Positions 53,835 through 63,094 of a stretch of 64,000 nucleotides of DNA are shown in pieces. Source of the DNA: Mesorhizobium intechi (GTDB lineage Bacteria > Pseudomonadota > Alphaproteobacteria > Rhizobiales > Rhizobiaceae); assembly GCF_002879535.1 (NCBI RefSeq), contig NZ_PNOT02000006.1:1-64000 (forward strand), given 5' to 3'. A model generated the notes under the pieces. The model ran no database searches, had not been told where the DNA came from, and worked only from the letters and a program-made list of their open reading frames with translations. Both the position numbers and the translations under genes were made by a program. Position 1 is the first letter of the stretch; each line of letters opens with the position of its first letter.

Positions 53835-54968
53835 ATGACGGCATCCTGGAGATTTTCGACCCTGGCGGATCGCCATCGCGCGCTGGGTTCGAAGCTCGAA
53901 GACTGGAGCGGCATGGGCACCGCCTGGACCTACGACAAGGATGCCGACGAGGAGTACATAGCCATCCGCACCAAGGCCGGGCTGATGGACGTGTCGGGCC
54001 TGAAAAAGGTGCACATAACGGGGCCGCACGCCTCGCATCTCATCGATCTCGCTACCACCCGCGACGTGGAAAAGATCTATCCCGGCAAATCGGCCTATGC
54101 CTGCATGCTGAACGAGGCGGGAAAATTCACCGACGACTGCATCCTCTACCGCACCGGCCCGAACAGCTGGATGGTTGTGCATGGCTCGGGCACCGGCCAT
54201 GAGGAATTGCAGCGCGCCGCGATGGGCCGCGATGTCTCGCTACGCTTCGACGACAATCTGCACGATCTGTCGCTGCAGGGGCCGACCGCGGTCGACTATC
54301 TGGCCAAGCATGTGCCGGGAATTCGCGATCTCAACTATTTCCATCACATGCAGACGCAGCTCTTCGGTTTCCCGGTCATGATCTCCCGCACCGGCTACAC
54401 CGGCGAGCGCGGCTACGAGATCTTCTGCCGTGGCCAGGATGCCGGCACGATCTGGGACAGGATTCTCGACGAGGGCAAGAGCGCCGGCATCATTCCCTGC
54501 CGCTTCACCACGCTCGACATGCTGCGGGTCGAAAGCTACCTGCTGTTCTATCCCTACGACAATTCGCAAAAATATCCGTTCGAAAATGAAGGCCCCGGCG
54601 ACACGTTGTGGGAACTCGGCCTCGACTTCACCGTCAGTCCCGGCAAGACCGGCTTCCGTGGGGCCGAGGAACACTACCGGCTGAAGGGTAAGGAGCGCTT
54701 CAAGATCTACGGCGTGCTGCTCGACGGCAAGGAGCCAGCCGACGAAGGCGCGCCGGTCTATCGTGACGGCAAGAAGGTCGGCGTGGTGACCTGCGCCATG
54801 TATTCGCCGCTGGTCAAGAAATCGATGGGCATCGCCCGTCTCGACGTCGACTGCGCCGTCAAGGACACCAAGCTTGAAATCCGCAACAAGAGCGGATCGA
54901 TCAAGGCGACGGCGCAGCCATTGCCGTTTGACGATCCCAAGAAGACCAAGCGCACGGCAAAAGGTTGA
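53835..54968 (+). CDS. dmmD: GcvT-family aminomethyltransferase-like protein of dimethylamine oxidation
   Basis: This 377-residue protein has the T-protein fold of the glycine cleavage system. The folate-binding core is visible as MDVSGLKKVHITGP (near residue 50), LQGPTAVDYL, and MISRTGYTGERGYEIFC (near residue 185). It is followed by dmmA, dmmB and dmmC, so it corresponds to DmmD of dimethylamine monooxygenase loci and probably traps the methyl released as formaldehyde on tetrahydrofolate. DMSP demethylase (DmdA) and GcvT itself have the same fold, but no partner genes for those lie here. It reads away from the membrane module. Confidence 0.85.
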   Translation: MTASWRFSTLADRHRALGSKLEDWSGMGTAWTYDKDADEEYIAIRTKAGLMDVSGLKKVHITGPHASHLIDLATTRDVEKIYPGKSAYACMLNEAGKFTDDCILYRTGPNSWMVVHGSGTGHEELQRAAMGRDVSLRFDDNLHDLSLQGPTAVDYLAKHVPGIRDLNYFHHMQTQLFGFPVMISRTGYTGERGYEIFCRGQDAGTIWDRILDEGKSAGIIPCRFTTLDMLRVESYLLFYPYDNSQKYPFENEGPGDTLWELGLDFTVSPGKTGFRGAEEHYRLKGKERFKIYGVLLDGKEPADEGAPVYRDGKKVGVVTCAMYSPLVKKSMGIARLDVDCAVKDTKLEIRNKSGSIKATAQPLPFDDPKKTKRTAKG

Positions 54969-55009
54969 GGCATAATCTACAGCGAGGGGTTCGAGGCACG
55001 AAGACTTAA

Positions 55010-55606
55010 ATGGCAGCCAAAAGCATCATCAGCCGGCCGGTGTACGGAACGCTCTCTCCGCAGCCCGGCAAACACCATCTTTTCATCGCTGATGCGGAAG
55101 GTGCGCTCGCTATTTCAGACATGGCCGCACGAGCGCCGGCCGGATTTTTCGATGGCGCCGAAATAGACTTTATCCCGGGGCCGAACAACGAACACGTCGC
55201 CGCCCTCGAAGCGCTGAAGCCGGCGCGGTTTCATCTCGCGCCATCCTTTGCCAGCCTGCTGCCGAGGCTGAAGCAGACGCTGGGCAATGCCCATATGGGC
55301 CTGCGCCTCTACCTAGCCGGCACCGAAGGACTGATCGGCCAGGCCATGCAGGTGGCGCTCGAAGCCGGCATCGACCACACCTCCGTGCAGACGGAGCATC
55401 GCGGCTCGCTGGCCAGGCGCATGCAGTGCGTTCACTGCAAGGGTATCACCGAGAACGTCACGACACAGCCAGCGACCTGTTCGCATTGCGGCCTGCTGCT
55501 TCTGGTGCGCGATCACTATTCGCGGCGCCTCGCCGCTTTCCAAGGCGTCTGCATCAATGCCGAGGATCGCTCGGAGATTCCTCCAATGGAGGAGGCCTTC
55601 CCATGA
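55010..55606 (+). CDS. dmmA: dimethylamine monooxygenase subunit, DmmA-like, with zinc ribbon
   Basis: This 198-residue protein has an alpha/beta N-terminal domain. A C-terminal zinc-ribbon or rubredoxin-like knuckle carries CVHC at about 143-146 and CSHC at about 160-163 (two CxxC pairs 14 residues apart). It is the first of three tightly packed genes, overlapping dmmB by 4 bases (ATGA). In Ruegeria this set (DmmABC) converts dimethylamine to methylamine. Its exact role is not settled; electron transfer or structural metal binding is likely. The letter assignment follows the family name as I remember it. Confidence 0.8.
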   Translation: MAAKSIISRPVYGTLSPQPGKHHLFIADAEGALAISDMAARAPAGFFDGAEIDFIPGPNNEHVAALEALKPARFHLAPSFASLLPRLKQTLGNAHMGLRLYLAGTEGLIGQAMQVALEAGIDHTSVQTEHRGSLARRMQCVHCKGITENVTTQPATCSHCGLLLLVRDHYSRRLAAFQGVCINAEDRSEIPPMEEAFP

Positions 55607-56568
55607 GCACCGGCACCACAAAGCTCGATGTCGTCGTCAGTGACGTGGTTCCGGTCAACGAACTGGTCACCCGCTTCCATTTCCGCCGGCGCGATGGCGA
55701 GCTGCTGCCGACCTTTTCCGGCGGCGCCCATGTCGTCGTCGAGATGCGCGACGGCGACCGCACCCGGCTCAACCCCTATTCGCTCATGGGTTCGCCGCTC
55801 GACACGCGCGAATACACGATCTCGGTGCGCCGCGACGATGTCGGGCGTGGCGGCTCGCTGTTCATGCACCGGTCCGTCAAGCCGGGCCTGGAGATGGTGA
55901 TCAGCTATCCCGTCAACTTGTTCTCGCTCGATCTCAGGGCGAAGAAGCACTTGATGCTGGCCGGCGGCATCGGCATCACGCCCTTCATGGCGCAGACCGC
56001 GCAACTGGCGGGCGAGGACGGCAATTTCGAACTGCATTACACCTGCCGGACCGCCTCTCTGGGCACCTATGCCGACGTGCTGCGGGAGCGCTACGACAGG
56101 CGCATCAGGCTCTACCATGATGACCGCGACGAGCGCATCGATCTCGACCGATTGCTCTCGACGCAGCCGCTCGGCACGCATCTCTACGTCTGCGGTCCAG
56201 CCGGCATGATCAACTGGGTGCGCGACCGCGCGGCTGCCTTGGGCTGGCCATCGGAGGCGGTGCATTTCGAGCATTTCGCCGCACCCCAGCCCGGCCTGCC
56301 TTTCGACGTGACGCTGGCCGTCAGCGGCAAGACGATCCGCGTCGACGAACAGCAGAGCCTGCTGGAAGCCATCGAGGCGGCCGGGGTCGACCCGCCCTAT
56401 CTCTGCCGCGGCGGCGTCTGTGGCCAGTGCGAGACCAACGTCATCTCCTACGATGGCAAGTTCATCCACAACGACCACTGGCTGAGCGAGGACGACCATC
56501 GCTCCGGCTGCAAGATCATGCCGTGCGTGTCGCGCTTCGAGGGCCGTTCGCTGGTGCTGGAGCGGTAG
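55603..56568 (+). CDS. dmmB: dimethylamine monooxygenase reductase subunit (PDR/VanB type)
   Basis: This 321-residue flavin reductase should pass electrons from NAD(P)H through flavin and a plant-type 2Fe-2S cluster to the haem subunit. The flavin-binding part has NPYSLMGSPLDTREYTISVRR. The nucleotide part begins LMLAGGIGITPFMAQ. The C-terminal ferredoxin domain carries CRGGVCGQCETNV, with the fourth Cys (MPCVSRF) about 30 residues later. The start ATG overlaps the dmmA stop, with GGAGG upstream. The order flavin, NAD, then Fe-S is that of phthalate dioxygenase reductase. Confidence 0.9.
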   Translation: MSTGTTKLDVVVSDVVPVNELVTRFHFRRRDGELLPTFSGGAHVVVEMRDGDRTRLNPYSLMGSPLDTREYTISVRRDDVGRGGSLFMHRSVKPGLEMVISYPVNLFSLDLRAKKHLMLAGGIGITPFMAQTAQLAGEDGNFELHYTCRTASLGTYADVLRERYDRRIRLYHDDRDERIDLDRLLSTQPLGTHLYVCGPAGMINWVRDRAAALGWPSEAVHFEHFAAPQPGLPFDVTLAVSGKTIRVDEQQSLLEAIEAAGVDPPYLCRGGVCGQCETNVISYDGKFIHNDHWLSEDDHRSGCKIMPCVSRFEGRSLVLER

Positions 56569-56577
56569 GAGGAAATC

Positions 56578-57618
56578 ATGGGCATCACCTTTCGCAAGGA
56601 AACCTTCCGCGACGATTTCACCTTCAGGAACAGCCCGGAGCACATCAGGCGGTTCCCGTTTCCGTTCCACGAAGACGCCTACATGTATGCGGTCAACATC
56701 GAGCCGCATGTCGTCGGGCCTAAGGGCAGCGTGCTGGAGAACCTGATCGACGTCGACGAGCACTATATCGCCGAGATGCAGGACCGCGCTTTGGTGCTGG
56801 CCGAGGACCCCCTGCGCTGCCAGTCGCTGCCGCATATGACGCTGGCCGGCTGGGATCTGCTCGAACTGCTGATGGAACAGCAGGCGCTGGGTTATCCCGA
56901 GCATTTCACGCTGACGCGGGACGGCGACCGCTGGCGCTGGATCAACCGGCCGCTCGGCATCGACGACACCTTCACGTTCGGTGACACCTCGACGCTGCCT
57001 TACGGTCCGATGGAATACATCACCCGCCAGAGCCAGGGGGATTTCTGCATCCTCGACCAGCGCGACGGCAATTTGTGGATGGATGCCGGCATGGTCACCA
57101 CCCAGGCCGACTGGTCGCTCGATTTCGACATCGGCATGAATTTTTTCGAGTGGCACGCGCCGGTGCCGCTGGCGCATGAGAAGGGCATTTTCACGCGGGC
57201 GCTGAAGTTCCTCACCAACATCCAGCAGGGCAAGCCGGCGCGGCGCCTCAACTGGACGATGACCATCAATCCGCGCCTCGATACCAGCCCGGAAAATTAC
57301 CACAAATGGGGTCCGGACCGGACGACGGTGACGCCTCAGAATGTCGGCGACAAGGTGCATCTGCGCGTCGAGTTGCAAAGCTTCTGGCGGTTGCCGCGCT
57401 CCAACGGCATCGTCTTCCCGATCCGCTGCTATCTGATCAAGATGGACGAGTTGGTGACGCAGCCGAAATGGGCGCGACGCCTGCACCGCGTCATCCGCGA
57501 CCTGCCGGAGGAACTCGCTACCTATAAGGGACTCACGCGCTATCGGCCGACGCTGGTCGAATGGCTGTCGAAGCTGGATGACGGCAGTCCGACCAGTTCG
57601 GGTTTTGGGCCTGATTAA
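56578..57618 (+). CDS. dmmC: dimethylamine monooxygenase haem subunit (DUF3445, haem-dependent oxidative N-demethylase)
   Basis: This 346-residue protein of the DUF3445 family, whose founding member is a PAS-like haem N-demethylase, should carry out oxidative removal of one methyl group from dimethylamine. MGITFRKETFRDDFTFRNSPEHIRRFPFPFHED at the start, the TLTRDGDRWRWINRPLGIDDTFTFGD segment, and the R-x-P/W-rich C-terminal half fit the family. It is 9 bases after dmmB. The 3' end overlaps the convergent XRE gene by 4 bases. Direct recognition is from family memory; the operon context is strong support. Confidence 0.88.
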   Translation: MGITFRKETFRDDFTFRNSPEHIRRFPFPFHEDAYMYAVNIEPHVVGPKGSVLENLIDVDEHYIAEMQDRALVLAEDPLRCQSLPHMTLAGWDLLELLMEQQALGYPEHFTLTRDGDRWRWINRPLGIDDTFTFGDTSTLPYGPMEYITRQSQGDFCILDQRDGNLWMDAGMVTTQADWSLDFDIGMNFFEWHAPVPLAHEKGIFTRALKFLTNIQQGKPARRLNWTMTINPRLDTSPENYHKWGPDRTTVTPQNVGDKVHLRVELQSFWRLPRSNGIVFPIRCYLIKMDELVTQPKWARRLHRVIRDLPEELATYKGLTRYRPTLVEWLSKLDDGSPTSSGFGPD

Positions 57619-58328
57619 CCCGCGCTGTTTTGCGGATAGCAGATAATCGACAAATAGCGCATCGGTAGTTTCGTCAGTTGCTCCGGTCCGTGCGGCGCGT
57701 CGGCGTCGAAGAACAGGCTGTCGCCGGGCTTCATCGGGTAGAGGTTGCTGCCGTGCCGGTAAACGACTTCGCCCTCGAGCATGTAGAGGAACTCCATGCC
57801 CTCGTGCTGGAAAGTCGGGAACACGTCCGAATCCTCGGTCAGCGTGATCAGGTAGGGTTCGACGACGACACCGCTGGTGTTCGACCCGATATGGCCGAGC
57901 AAATTGTACTGGTGGCCGGCGCGCGTGCCGCGGCGCTCGACATCCAGCCCTTCGCCGGCCTTGACGAACACGGCACTACGCTCCTCCTCAAAGCGGCGGA
58001 AGAAGGCGGTGACGGGAACGCCGAGCGCCCGCGACAGCGCCTGCAGCGTGGTCAGCGACGGCGAGGTGATGCCGTTCTCGATCTTGGACAGCATGCCCAG
58101 CGAAATGTCGGTGGCGACGGCCAGATCGGCCACGGTGATGCCGAGCTTCTTGCGGAACGCCCGCACTTCGCGGCCGATCGCCACCTCCAGCACCTTCTCG
58201 CGTGTGTCGCGGATGGCGTGCGGATTCTGCGTCAGCGGTGCGCGGATGGTCTTGCCGTCCGCCGAGACCTTTGGCTGGGGCTTCGGCTTGCCGCCGGCAA
58301 GCCCGGCCTTGGAACTGTCTTTCGCCAT
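57615..58328 (-). CDS. XRE-family regulator with C-terminal cupin domain
   Basis: This 237-residue regulator has a lambda-repressor-like helix-turn-helix in residues about 57-110 (FRKKLGITVADLAVATDISLGMLSKIENGITSPSLTTLQALSRALG). A C-terminal cupin sensor domain follows (EGMEFLYMLEGEVVYRHGSNLYPMKPGDSLFFDADAPHG near residue 185). It is divergent from tmm and convergent to dmmC, so it is placed to control both trimethylamine and dimethylamine oxidation. Two matching palindromic sites lie in the gap to tmm, one next to its own start (autoregulation). The ligand is probably a pathway intermediate. Confidence 0.92.
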   Translation of the reverse strand: MAKDSSKAGLAGGKPKPQPKVSADGKTIRAPLTQNPHAIRDTREKVLEVAIGREVRAFRKKLGITVADLAVATDISLGMLSKIENGITSPSLTTLQALSRALGVPVTAFFRRFEEERSAVFVKAGEGLDVERRGTRAGHQYNLLGHIGSNTSGVVVEPYLITLTEDSDVFPTFQHEGMEFLYMLEGEVVYRHGSNLYPMKPGDSLFFDADAPHGPEQLTKLPMRYLSIICYPQNSAG

Positions 58329-58353
58329 GTCGTCCCCGGACTTCGCGGATTCA

Positions 58354-58370
58354 TTTCACTCAAGGTGAAC
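58354..58370. promoter_or_regulatory. palindromic site 1 near the XRE-cupin start, probable operator
   Basis: TTTCACTCAAGGTGAAC contains TTCAC and GTGAA as inverted arms around 5 bases. It lies 26 bases upstream of the XRE start and shares TCACT-N4-GTGAA with the second site at 58533-58549 (11 of 17 positions equal). Confidence 0.6.
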
Positions 58371-58532
58371 ATGTTAGGTGGCGATACAGCAGCGCGGCGG
58401 TGTCGGCAAGCCGTCTTGGGTCCCATCCGACGATCCCATGAATTCTGTCGGCGACGGTTTTTCGCACGGAATCCCTTGCGGGCAAACGCTGTTCCCGCAG
58501 ATGTCTGTTGACAGCAACGAAGGGCCAATTAG

Positions 58533-58549
58533 TGTCACTGTCAGTGAAA
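58533..58549. promoter_or_regulatory. palindromic site 2 upstream of tmm, probable operator over the promoter
   Basis: TGTCACTGTCAGTGAAA contains the perfect 6-base arms TCACTG and CAGTGA around one T. It overlaps the expected -10 of a promoter whose -35 box TTGACA lies at 58508-58513, and lies 41 bases before the tmm start. A repressor bound here would block tmm. Confidence 0.6.
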
Positions 58550-58590
58550 TTTGTTTCGCTGGGGAAATCAAAAATGAGGAGGCCCTGGAA

Positions 58591-59949
58591 ATGAAAACTC
58601 GCGTTGCCGTCATCGGCGCCGGACCGTCCGGCCTGGCACAACTCAGGGCCTTCAAGTCGGCTGCGGACAAGGGCGCCGACATTCCTGAAATCGTCTGCTT
58701 CGAAAAACAGTCGGACTGGGGCGGCCTGTGGAACTACACCTGGCGTACCGGCCTCGACGAGCATGGCGACCCCGTGCATGGCTCGATGTACCGCTACCTC
58801 TGGTCGAACGGGCCGAAGGAATGCCTGGAATTCGCCGACTACACTTTCGAGGAGCATTTCGGCCGGCCGATCGGCTCTTATCCACCGCGCGCCGTGCTGT
58901 GGGATTACATCAAGGGCCGCGTCGAAAAATCGGGCCTGCGCAAGTGGGTGCGCTTCAACAGCCCGGTGCGCATGGTGACCTTCTCGGACGAAACCAAGAA
59001 ATTCACCGTCACCGCGCATGACCGCACCAACGACGTCACCTATTCGGAAGAGTTCGACAACGTCGTCGTCGCCTCAGGGCATTTCTCGGTGCCCAACGTT
59101 CCCTATTTCGAGGGTTTCGCCACTTTCAACGGCCGCATCCTGCACAGCCATGATTTCCGCGACGCGATGGAATTCAAGGGCAAGGACATCCTGATCATCG
59201 GCCGCTCCTATTCGGCTGAGGACATCGGCTCGCAATGCTACAAGTACGGCGCCAAGTCGATCACTTCCAGCTACCGCTCCAAGCCGATGGGCTTCAGATG
59301 GCCGGAGAATTGGAAGGAAGTGCCGCTTCTGCAGAAGGTCGTGGGCAAGACCGCCCACTTCAAGGACGGCACCACAAAGGATGTCGACGCCATCATCCTG
59401 TGCACCGGCTACCTCCATTCCTTCCCCTTCCTCACCGACGACCTCAAGCTCAAGACCGCAAACCGCATGTGGCCGCTGGATCTCTATGAGGGCGTGGTTT
59501 GGGAAAAGAATCCGAAGCTCTTCTATATCGGCATGCAGGACCAGTTCTACACCTTCAACATGTTCGACGCGCAGGCCTGGTTCGCCCGCGATGTCATCAT
59601 GGGCCGCATCAAGCTGCCCTCCGCCAAGGCGATGGCCGAGCACAGCGCCAAGTGGCGCGCCCGTGAGGAAACGCTGGAAGACGCCGAGCAGATGATCTGG
59701 TTCCAGGGCGACTACACCAAGGAATTGATGGACCAGACCGACTATCCCGGCTTCGATGTCGAGGCAGTCAACCAGACCTTCATGGAGTGGGAACACCATA
59801 AGGCGGAAGACATTATGAGCTTCCGCGACCACGCCTACCGTTCGCTGATGACCGGCACCATGGCGCCGCTGCATCACACGCCCTGGCTGCAGGCGCTGGA
59901 CGATTCCATGGAGAGCTATCTCGAGGTGAAGGGCGTCGCGGCGGAGTAG
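58591..59949 (+). CDS. tmm: trimethylamine monooxygenase (flavin-containing)
   Basis: This 452-residue FMO-type enzyme converts trimethylamine to its N-oxide with NADPH, FAD and oxygen. FAD motif GAGPSG lies at residues 9-14. The FMO signature [13 protein letters not shown] is at 179-191, and the NADPH motif GRSYSAE at 204-210 includes Tyr207, the residue known to gate the active site of bacterial Tmm. The start at MKTRVAV has GAGGAGG 9 bases upstream; the longer frame would run through the operator region. It lies between the XRE regulator and the convergent TMAO importer genes. Confidence 0.95.
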   Translation: MKTRVAVIGAGPSGLAQLRAFKSAADKGADIPEIVCFEKQSDWGGLWNYTWRTGLDEHGDPVHGSMYRYLWSNGPKECLEFADYTFEEHFGRPIGSYPPRAVLWDYIKGRVEKSGLRKWVRFNSPVRMVTFSDETKKFTVTAHDRTNDVTYSEEFDNVVVASGHFSVPNVPYFEGFATFNGRILHSHDFRDAMEFKGKDILIIGRSYSAEDIGSQCYKYGAKSITSSYRSKPMGFRWPENWKEVPLLQKVVGKTAHFKDGTTKDVDAIILCTGYLHSFPFLTDDLKLKTANRMWPLDLYEGVVWEKNPKLFYIGMQDQFYTFNMFDAQAWFARDVIMGRIKLPSAKAMAEHSAKWRAREETLEDAEQMIWFQGDYTKELMDQTDYPGFDVEAVNQTFMEWEHHKAEDIMSFRDHAYRSLMTGTMAPLHHTPWLQALDDSMESYLEVKGVAAE

Positions 59950-59968
59950 CCGCGGCGCATCATCCTGC

Positions 59969-61948
59969 CTATCCCAACCTAGCCCGGGCCTTCGCCGTCC
60001 AGGCGTTGAACAGCCGGTCGGCGACGATGCCGATGAAGGCGATGGCCAGGCCCGCGACAATGCCGCGGCCGGAATCGGCCTTCGACAATGCGATGAACAC
60101 CTCCTGGCCGAGATCGCGTGTGCCGACCATGGCGCAGATGATGATCATCGCCAGCGCCATCAGGATGGTCTGGTTGACGCCGAGCATGATCTCGGGAAGC
60201 GCCAGCGGCAATTGTACGCGAAAGAATGTCTGTCGCGGCGTGCAGCCCGAGACCTTGGCCGCCTCGATCAGAGCCGGCGGCACCTGCCTGATGCCGTGAT
60301 TGGTGTAGCGGATCGCCGGCACCACGGCGAAGGCTATCGTTGCGATCATGGCGGTCACGTCGCCCACTCTGAACAGCATCACCACCGGGATGATGAAGCA
60401 GAAGGACGGCAGCACCTGCAGCGTGTCGATGATGGGCGTGACGATCTTCTCGAAGCGGTCGCTGCGCGCTGCCATCAGCCCGATCGGGATGCCGATCAGG
60501 CAGGCGATGAAGGCCGAGATGCCGCAGAGATAGACCGTCGCCATGGTCTTTTCCCACAGCCCGGTGACGGCGCAGAAAGTGGTCAGCGCGGCGACCAGGG
60601 CCGCCAGGCGCAGGCCCGAGAGCTGATAGCCGGCAAGGCCGAGCAAGAGCACCGCGCCAAGCCACGGAAAGCCTTCGCAGAAGGCGCGCACCGGGTTGAG
60701 CACGTTGAGGATCAGCGCAACGCGAAAGGCTTCGATCGCATCGAAGAAGTTGATCGTCACCCAGTTCACCGCCGCCTTCCACAGCGGGGCGGTGGTGAAG
60801 GTGATCGCCTTCGGCACCGCCGCGAAGGCCGGCACGAACAGGCCGAGCAGCGTGGTGACGGCAAGGATGGCAATGGCCAGCGACAGATTGGGATAGCGCC
60901 GCCAGAAGCTCGGGCTCACCGCATGATGAACATGGCCCTTCGCCTGCTTGTGCGCGATGGCCTGGCTCAGCCGGTCGAGCGCGATCGCCAACGCCACAAT
61001 GGCGAGACCAGCCTCCATCGCCTCGCCGACCTTCAGCGCGCGCAGCGCCAGAAGCACGTCGTAGCCGAGGCCGCCGGCGCCGATCATCGAGGCGATGATC
61101 ACCATGTTGAGCGCCAGCATGATCACCTGGTTGACGCCCACCATCAGCGTCGGTCGCGCCGAGGGCAGCAGCACCCGCCACAGTTTCTGCCGCGCCGTGC
61201 AGCCCGCCATGTCGCTGAATTCGCCGATCTCCAGTGGCACGCGGGTGAGGCCGAGCATCGTCGCCCGCACCATCGGCGGCGTGGCGAAGATGGCGGTGGC
61301 GATCATCGCCGACACCGGGCTGTTGCCGAACAGGAGCAGCATCGGGATGAGATAGGCGAAGGTCGGGATCGTCTGCATCAGGTCGAGGGCAGGGGAGACG
61401 ATGAGCCTTTCCACCCACGGCTTGCGCCAGGCCCAGATGCCGGCGAACAGGCCGGTGACGATACAGAACGGCACGGCGATGGAGATCAACGCCAGCGTCA
61501 GCATGGCGCTGGTCCATTGGCCGAACAACGCGATGTAGAGGAAACAGCCGCCGACCAGGAGGCTTAGCTTCCGGCCGCCCACGGCATGGCCGGCAAGGAA
61601 GGCGGCAGCGCAGACGCCAACCCAGGACAGGCGCGGCAAGACATAGGCATCCGCGCCGTGGCCGATCTTGAAGTTCTTGGCCAGAAGATTGAGCGCGAAG
61701 TCGAGCGGCACGCCGAGCACCCCGGTGATCGAGCGGGTCAGCCATGACAGGTTCGACTTGATCCAGCCCATCAGCGCGCTGACCCAGTCGGCGACCGGCA
61801 CGACGGCGTTGGCCGGATAGTCGACAGCCCAAGGGACGCTGTCCTGCAGCAGGAACACCGCCAGCACGACGGCAAGGGCGAGCGCCCAGACAAGCAGCCA
61901 CCGCTGAAGCGGCGGCCTCGGCTCGCTGGCGCTTGCCGTCACCGTCAT
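59969..61948 (-). CDS. tmoW: ABC transporter permease with two fused permease domains, TmoW-like
   Basis: This 659-residue inner-membrane protein has two complete binding-protein-dependent permease domains in one chain. Each has an EAA loop for the ATPase (GCTARQKLWRVLLPSARPTLMVGVNQ near residue 250 and GCTPRQTFFRVQLPLALPEIMLGVNQ near residue 595). Quaternary-amine transporters of the ProW/OpuAB type normally have one such domain and work as homodimers. The double form fits the TmoW permease of TMAO importers as I remember it. It overlaps tmoV by 4 bases and converges with tmm. Confidence 0.87.
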   Translation of the reverse strand: MTVTASASEPRPPLQRWLLVWALALAVVLAVFLLQDSVPWAVDYPANAVVPVADWVSALMGWIKSNLSWLTRSITGVLGVPLDFALNLLAKNFKIGHGADAYVLPRLSWVGVCAAAFLAGHAVGGRKLSLLVGGCFLYIALFGQWTSAMLTLALISIAVPFCIVTGLFAGIWAWRKPWVERLIVSPALDLMQTIPTFAYLIPMLLLFGNSPVSAMIATAIFATPPMVRATMLGLTRVPLEIGEFSDMAGCTARQKLWRVLLPSARPTLMVGVNQVIMLALNMVIIASMIGAGGLGYDVLLALRALKVGEAMEAGLAIVALAIALDRLSQAIAHKQAKGHVHHAVSPSFWRRYPNLSLAIAILAVTTLLGLFVPAFAAVPKAITFTTAPLWKAAVNWVTINFFDAIEAFRVALILNVLNPVRAFCEGFPWLGAVLLLGLAGYQLSGLRLAALVAALTTFCAVTGLWEKTMATVYLCGISAFIACLIGIPIGLMAARSDRFEKIVTPIIDTLQVLPSFCFIIPVVMLFRVGDVTAMIATIAFAVVPAIRYTNHGIRQVPPALIEAAKVSGCTPRQTFFRVQLPLALPEIMLGVNQTILMALAMIIICAMVGTRDLGQEVFIALSKADSGRGIVAGLAIAFIGIVADRLFNAWTAKARARLG

Positions 61949-63018
61949 GCGCCGGCTCTCGCGTGCTCGATCCCGGCCAGCAGGTCGATGACCGCTTGCG
62001 GCGTCACTTCGCCGATCGGCTTGCCGGTGCCGTTGACCACGGCGAACGGCTTGCCAGCTGAAACGATGCTGGCCGAGAAACTGGCTATCTTGGCATCCGG
62101 CGCAACCGTGCCGCCATGCTCCGAACCATCGCAGGCACGCATCAGGCTGTTGGCGGAAATCACCTTGGCGCGGTCGACGTCGCGGGTGAATTCGGCGACA
62201 TAGTTGGTCGCCGGATTGACCACCAGCTCCTCCGGCGTGCCGATCTGGATGACCTCGCCGTCCTTCATGATGGCGATACGGTCGGCCAGCCGGATCGCCT
62301 CGTCGAAATCATGGGTGATGAAGACGATGGTCTTGTGCAGCATGGTCTGCAGCCGCATCAGCTCGTCCTGCATCTCGCGGCGTATCAGCGGATCGAGGGC
62401 GGAGAACGGCTCGTCTAGGAACCAGATCTCCGGCTTGGTCGCCAGGCTGCGGGCGATGCCGACGCGCTGCTGCTGGCCGCCGGACAATTCGCGTGGGTAG
62501 AAATGCTCGCGGCCGCGCAAGCCGACGAGCTCGATGACCTCGCGGGCGCGCGCTTCGCGCGTAGCCCGGTCCTGCCCCTGGATGCTGAGCGGAAAGGCGA
62601 TGTTGTCGAGCACATTGAGATGCGGGAGCAGGGCGAAATTCTGGAACACCATGCCCATGCGGTGGCGGCGCAATTCGATGAGCGCCGCATCGGAAATCTT
62701 GAGCAGGTCCTTGCCCTCGAATTCGATCTTGCCATGGCTCGGCTCGACCAGCCGCGACATGCAGCGCACCAGTGTCGATTTGCCTGAGCCCGACAGCCCC
62801 ATGATGATGAAGATCTCGCCCTGGCGGATTTCCAGATCGACGGCGCGCACGGCGCCGACCAGTCCGGCAGCGGCGACATCGGCCATGCTGGCCCTGCCGT
62901 CGCGCTCGCGGATGAAGCTGGTTGCGTTCGCTCCGAACAGCTTCCACACGTTGCGGCAGGCAAGCTTTACCGGGCGATCGTCGGTACCTGGTTGTGTCGA
63001 TCCCTGTGCAGTCGTCAT
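61945..63018 (-). CDS. tmoV: ABC transporter ATP-binding protein, TmoV-like (ProV family)
   Basis: This 357-residue ATPase of the quaternary-amine (ProV/OpuAA) family has Walker A GLSGSGKS near residue 80, Q-loop VFQNFALLPH, signature LSGGQQQR, Walker B FLDEP and H-loop ITHD, all canonical. The N-terminal extension (KLACRNVWKLFGANATSF) is typical of ProV; the C-terminal 80 residues replace the CBS pair. I chose the Met with AGAAGGA 7 bases upstream; two earlier Met codons exist at 63042 and 63039. It powers TMAO uptake with TmoW and TmoX. Confidence 0.9.
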   Translation of the reverse strand: MTTAQGSTQPGTDDRPVKLACRNVWKLFGANATSFIRERDGRASMADVAAAGLVGAVRAVDLEIRQGEIFIIMGLSGSGKSTLVRCMSRLVEPSHGKIEFEGKDLLKISDAALIELRRHRMGMVFQNFALLPHLNVLDNIAFPLSIQGQDRATREARAREVIELVGLRGREHFYPRELSGGQQQRVGIARSLATKPEIWFLDEPFSALDPLIRREMQDELMRLQTMLHKTIVFITHDFDEAIRLADRIAIMKDGEVIQIGTPEELVVNPATNYVAEFTRDVDRAKVISANSLMRACDGSEHGGTVAPDAKIASFSASIVSAGKPFAVVNGTGKPIGEVTPQAVIDLLAGIEHARAGA

Positions 63019-63049
63019 CCAATCGTCCTTCTGGAACATCAAGGCTTGA

Positions 63050-63074
63050 GACCCGGCCGATCAACGGCCGGGTC
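63050..63074 (-). other. stem-loop between tmoX and tmoV
   Basis: GACCCGGCCG and CGGCCGGGTC form a perfect 10-bp stem with a 5-base loop. It lies 20 bases after the tmoX stop and has no T-run in the direction of transcription. Such hairpins after binding-protein genes usually protect the upstream message and so give more binding protein than transporter. Confidence 0.65.
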
Positions 63075-63094
63075 CCATTTTCCAGTCGGAACGA

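Noticed and set aside
53835-54968. GcvT-like gene as DMSP demethylase (dmdA), with the acyl-CoA synthetase at 27420 as dmdB
   Set aside because: The gene is packed with dmmA, dmmB and dmmC, and the synthetase is 25 kb away in another unit. No dmdC or dmdD was seen.
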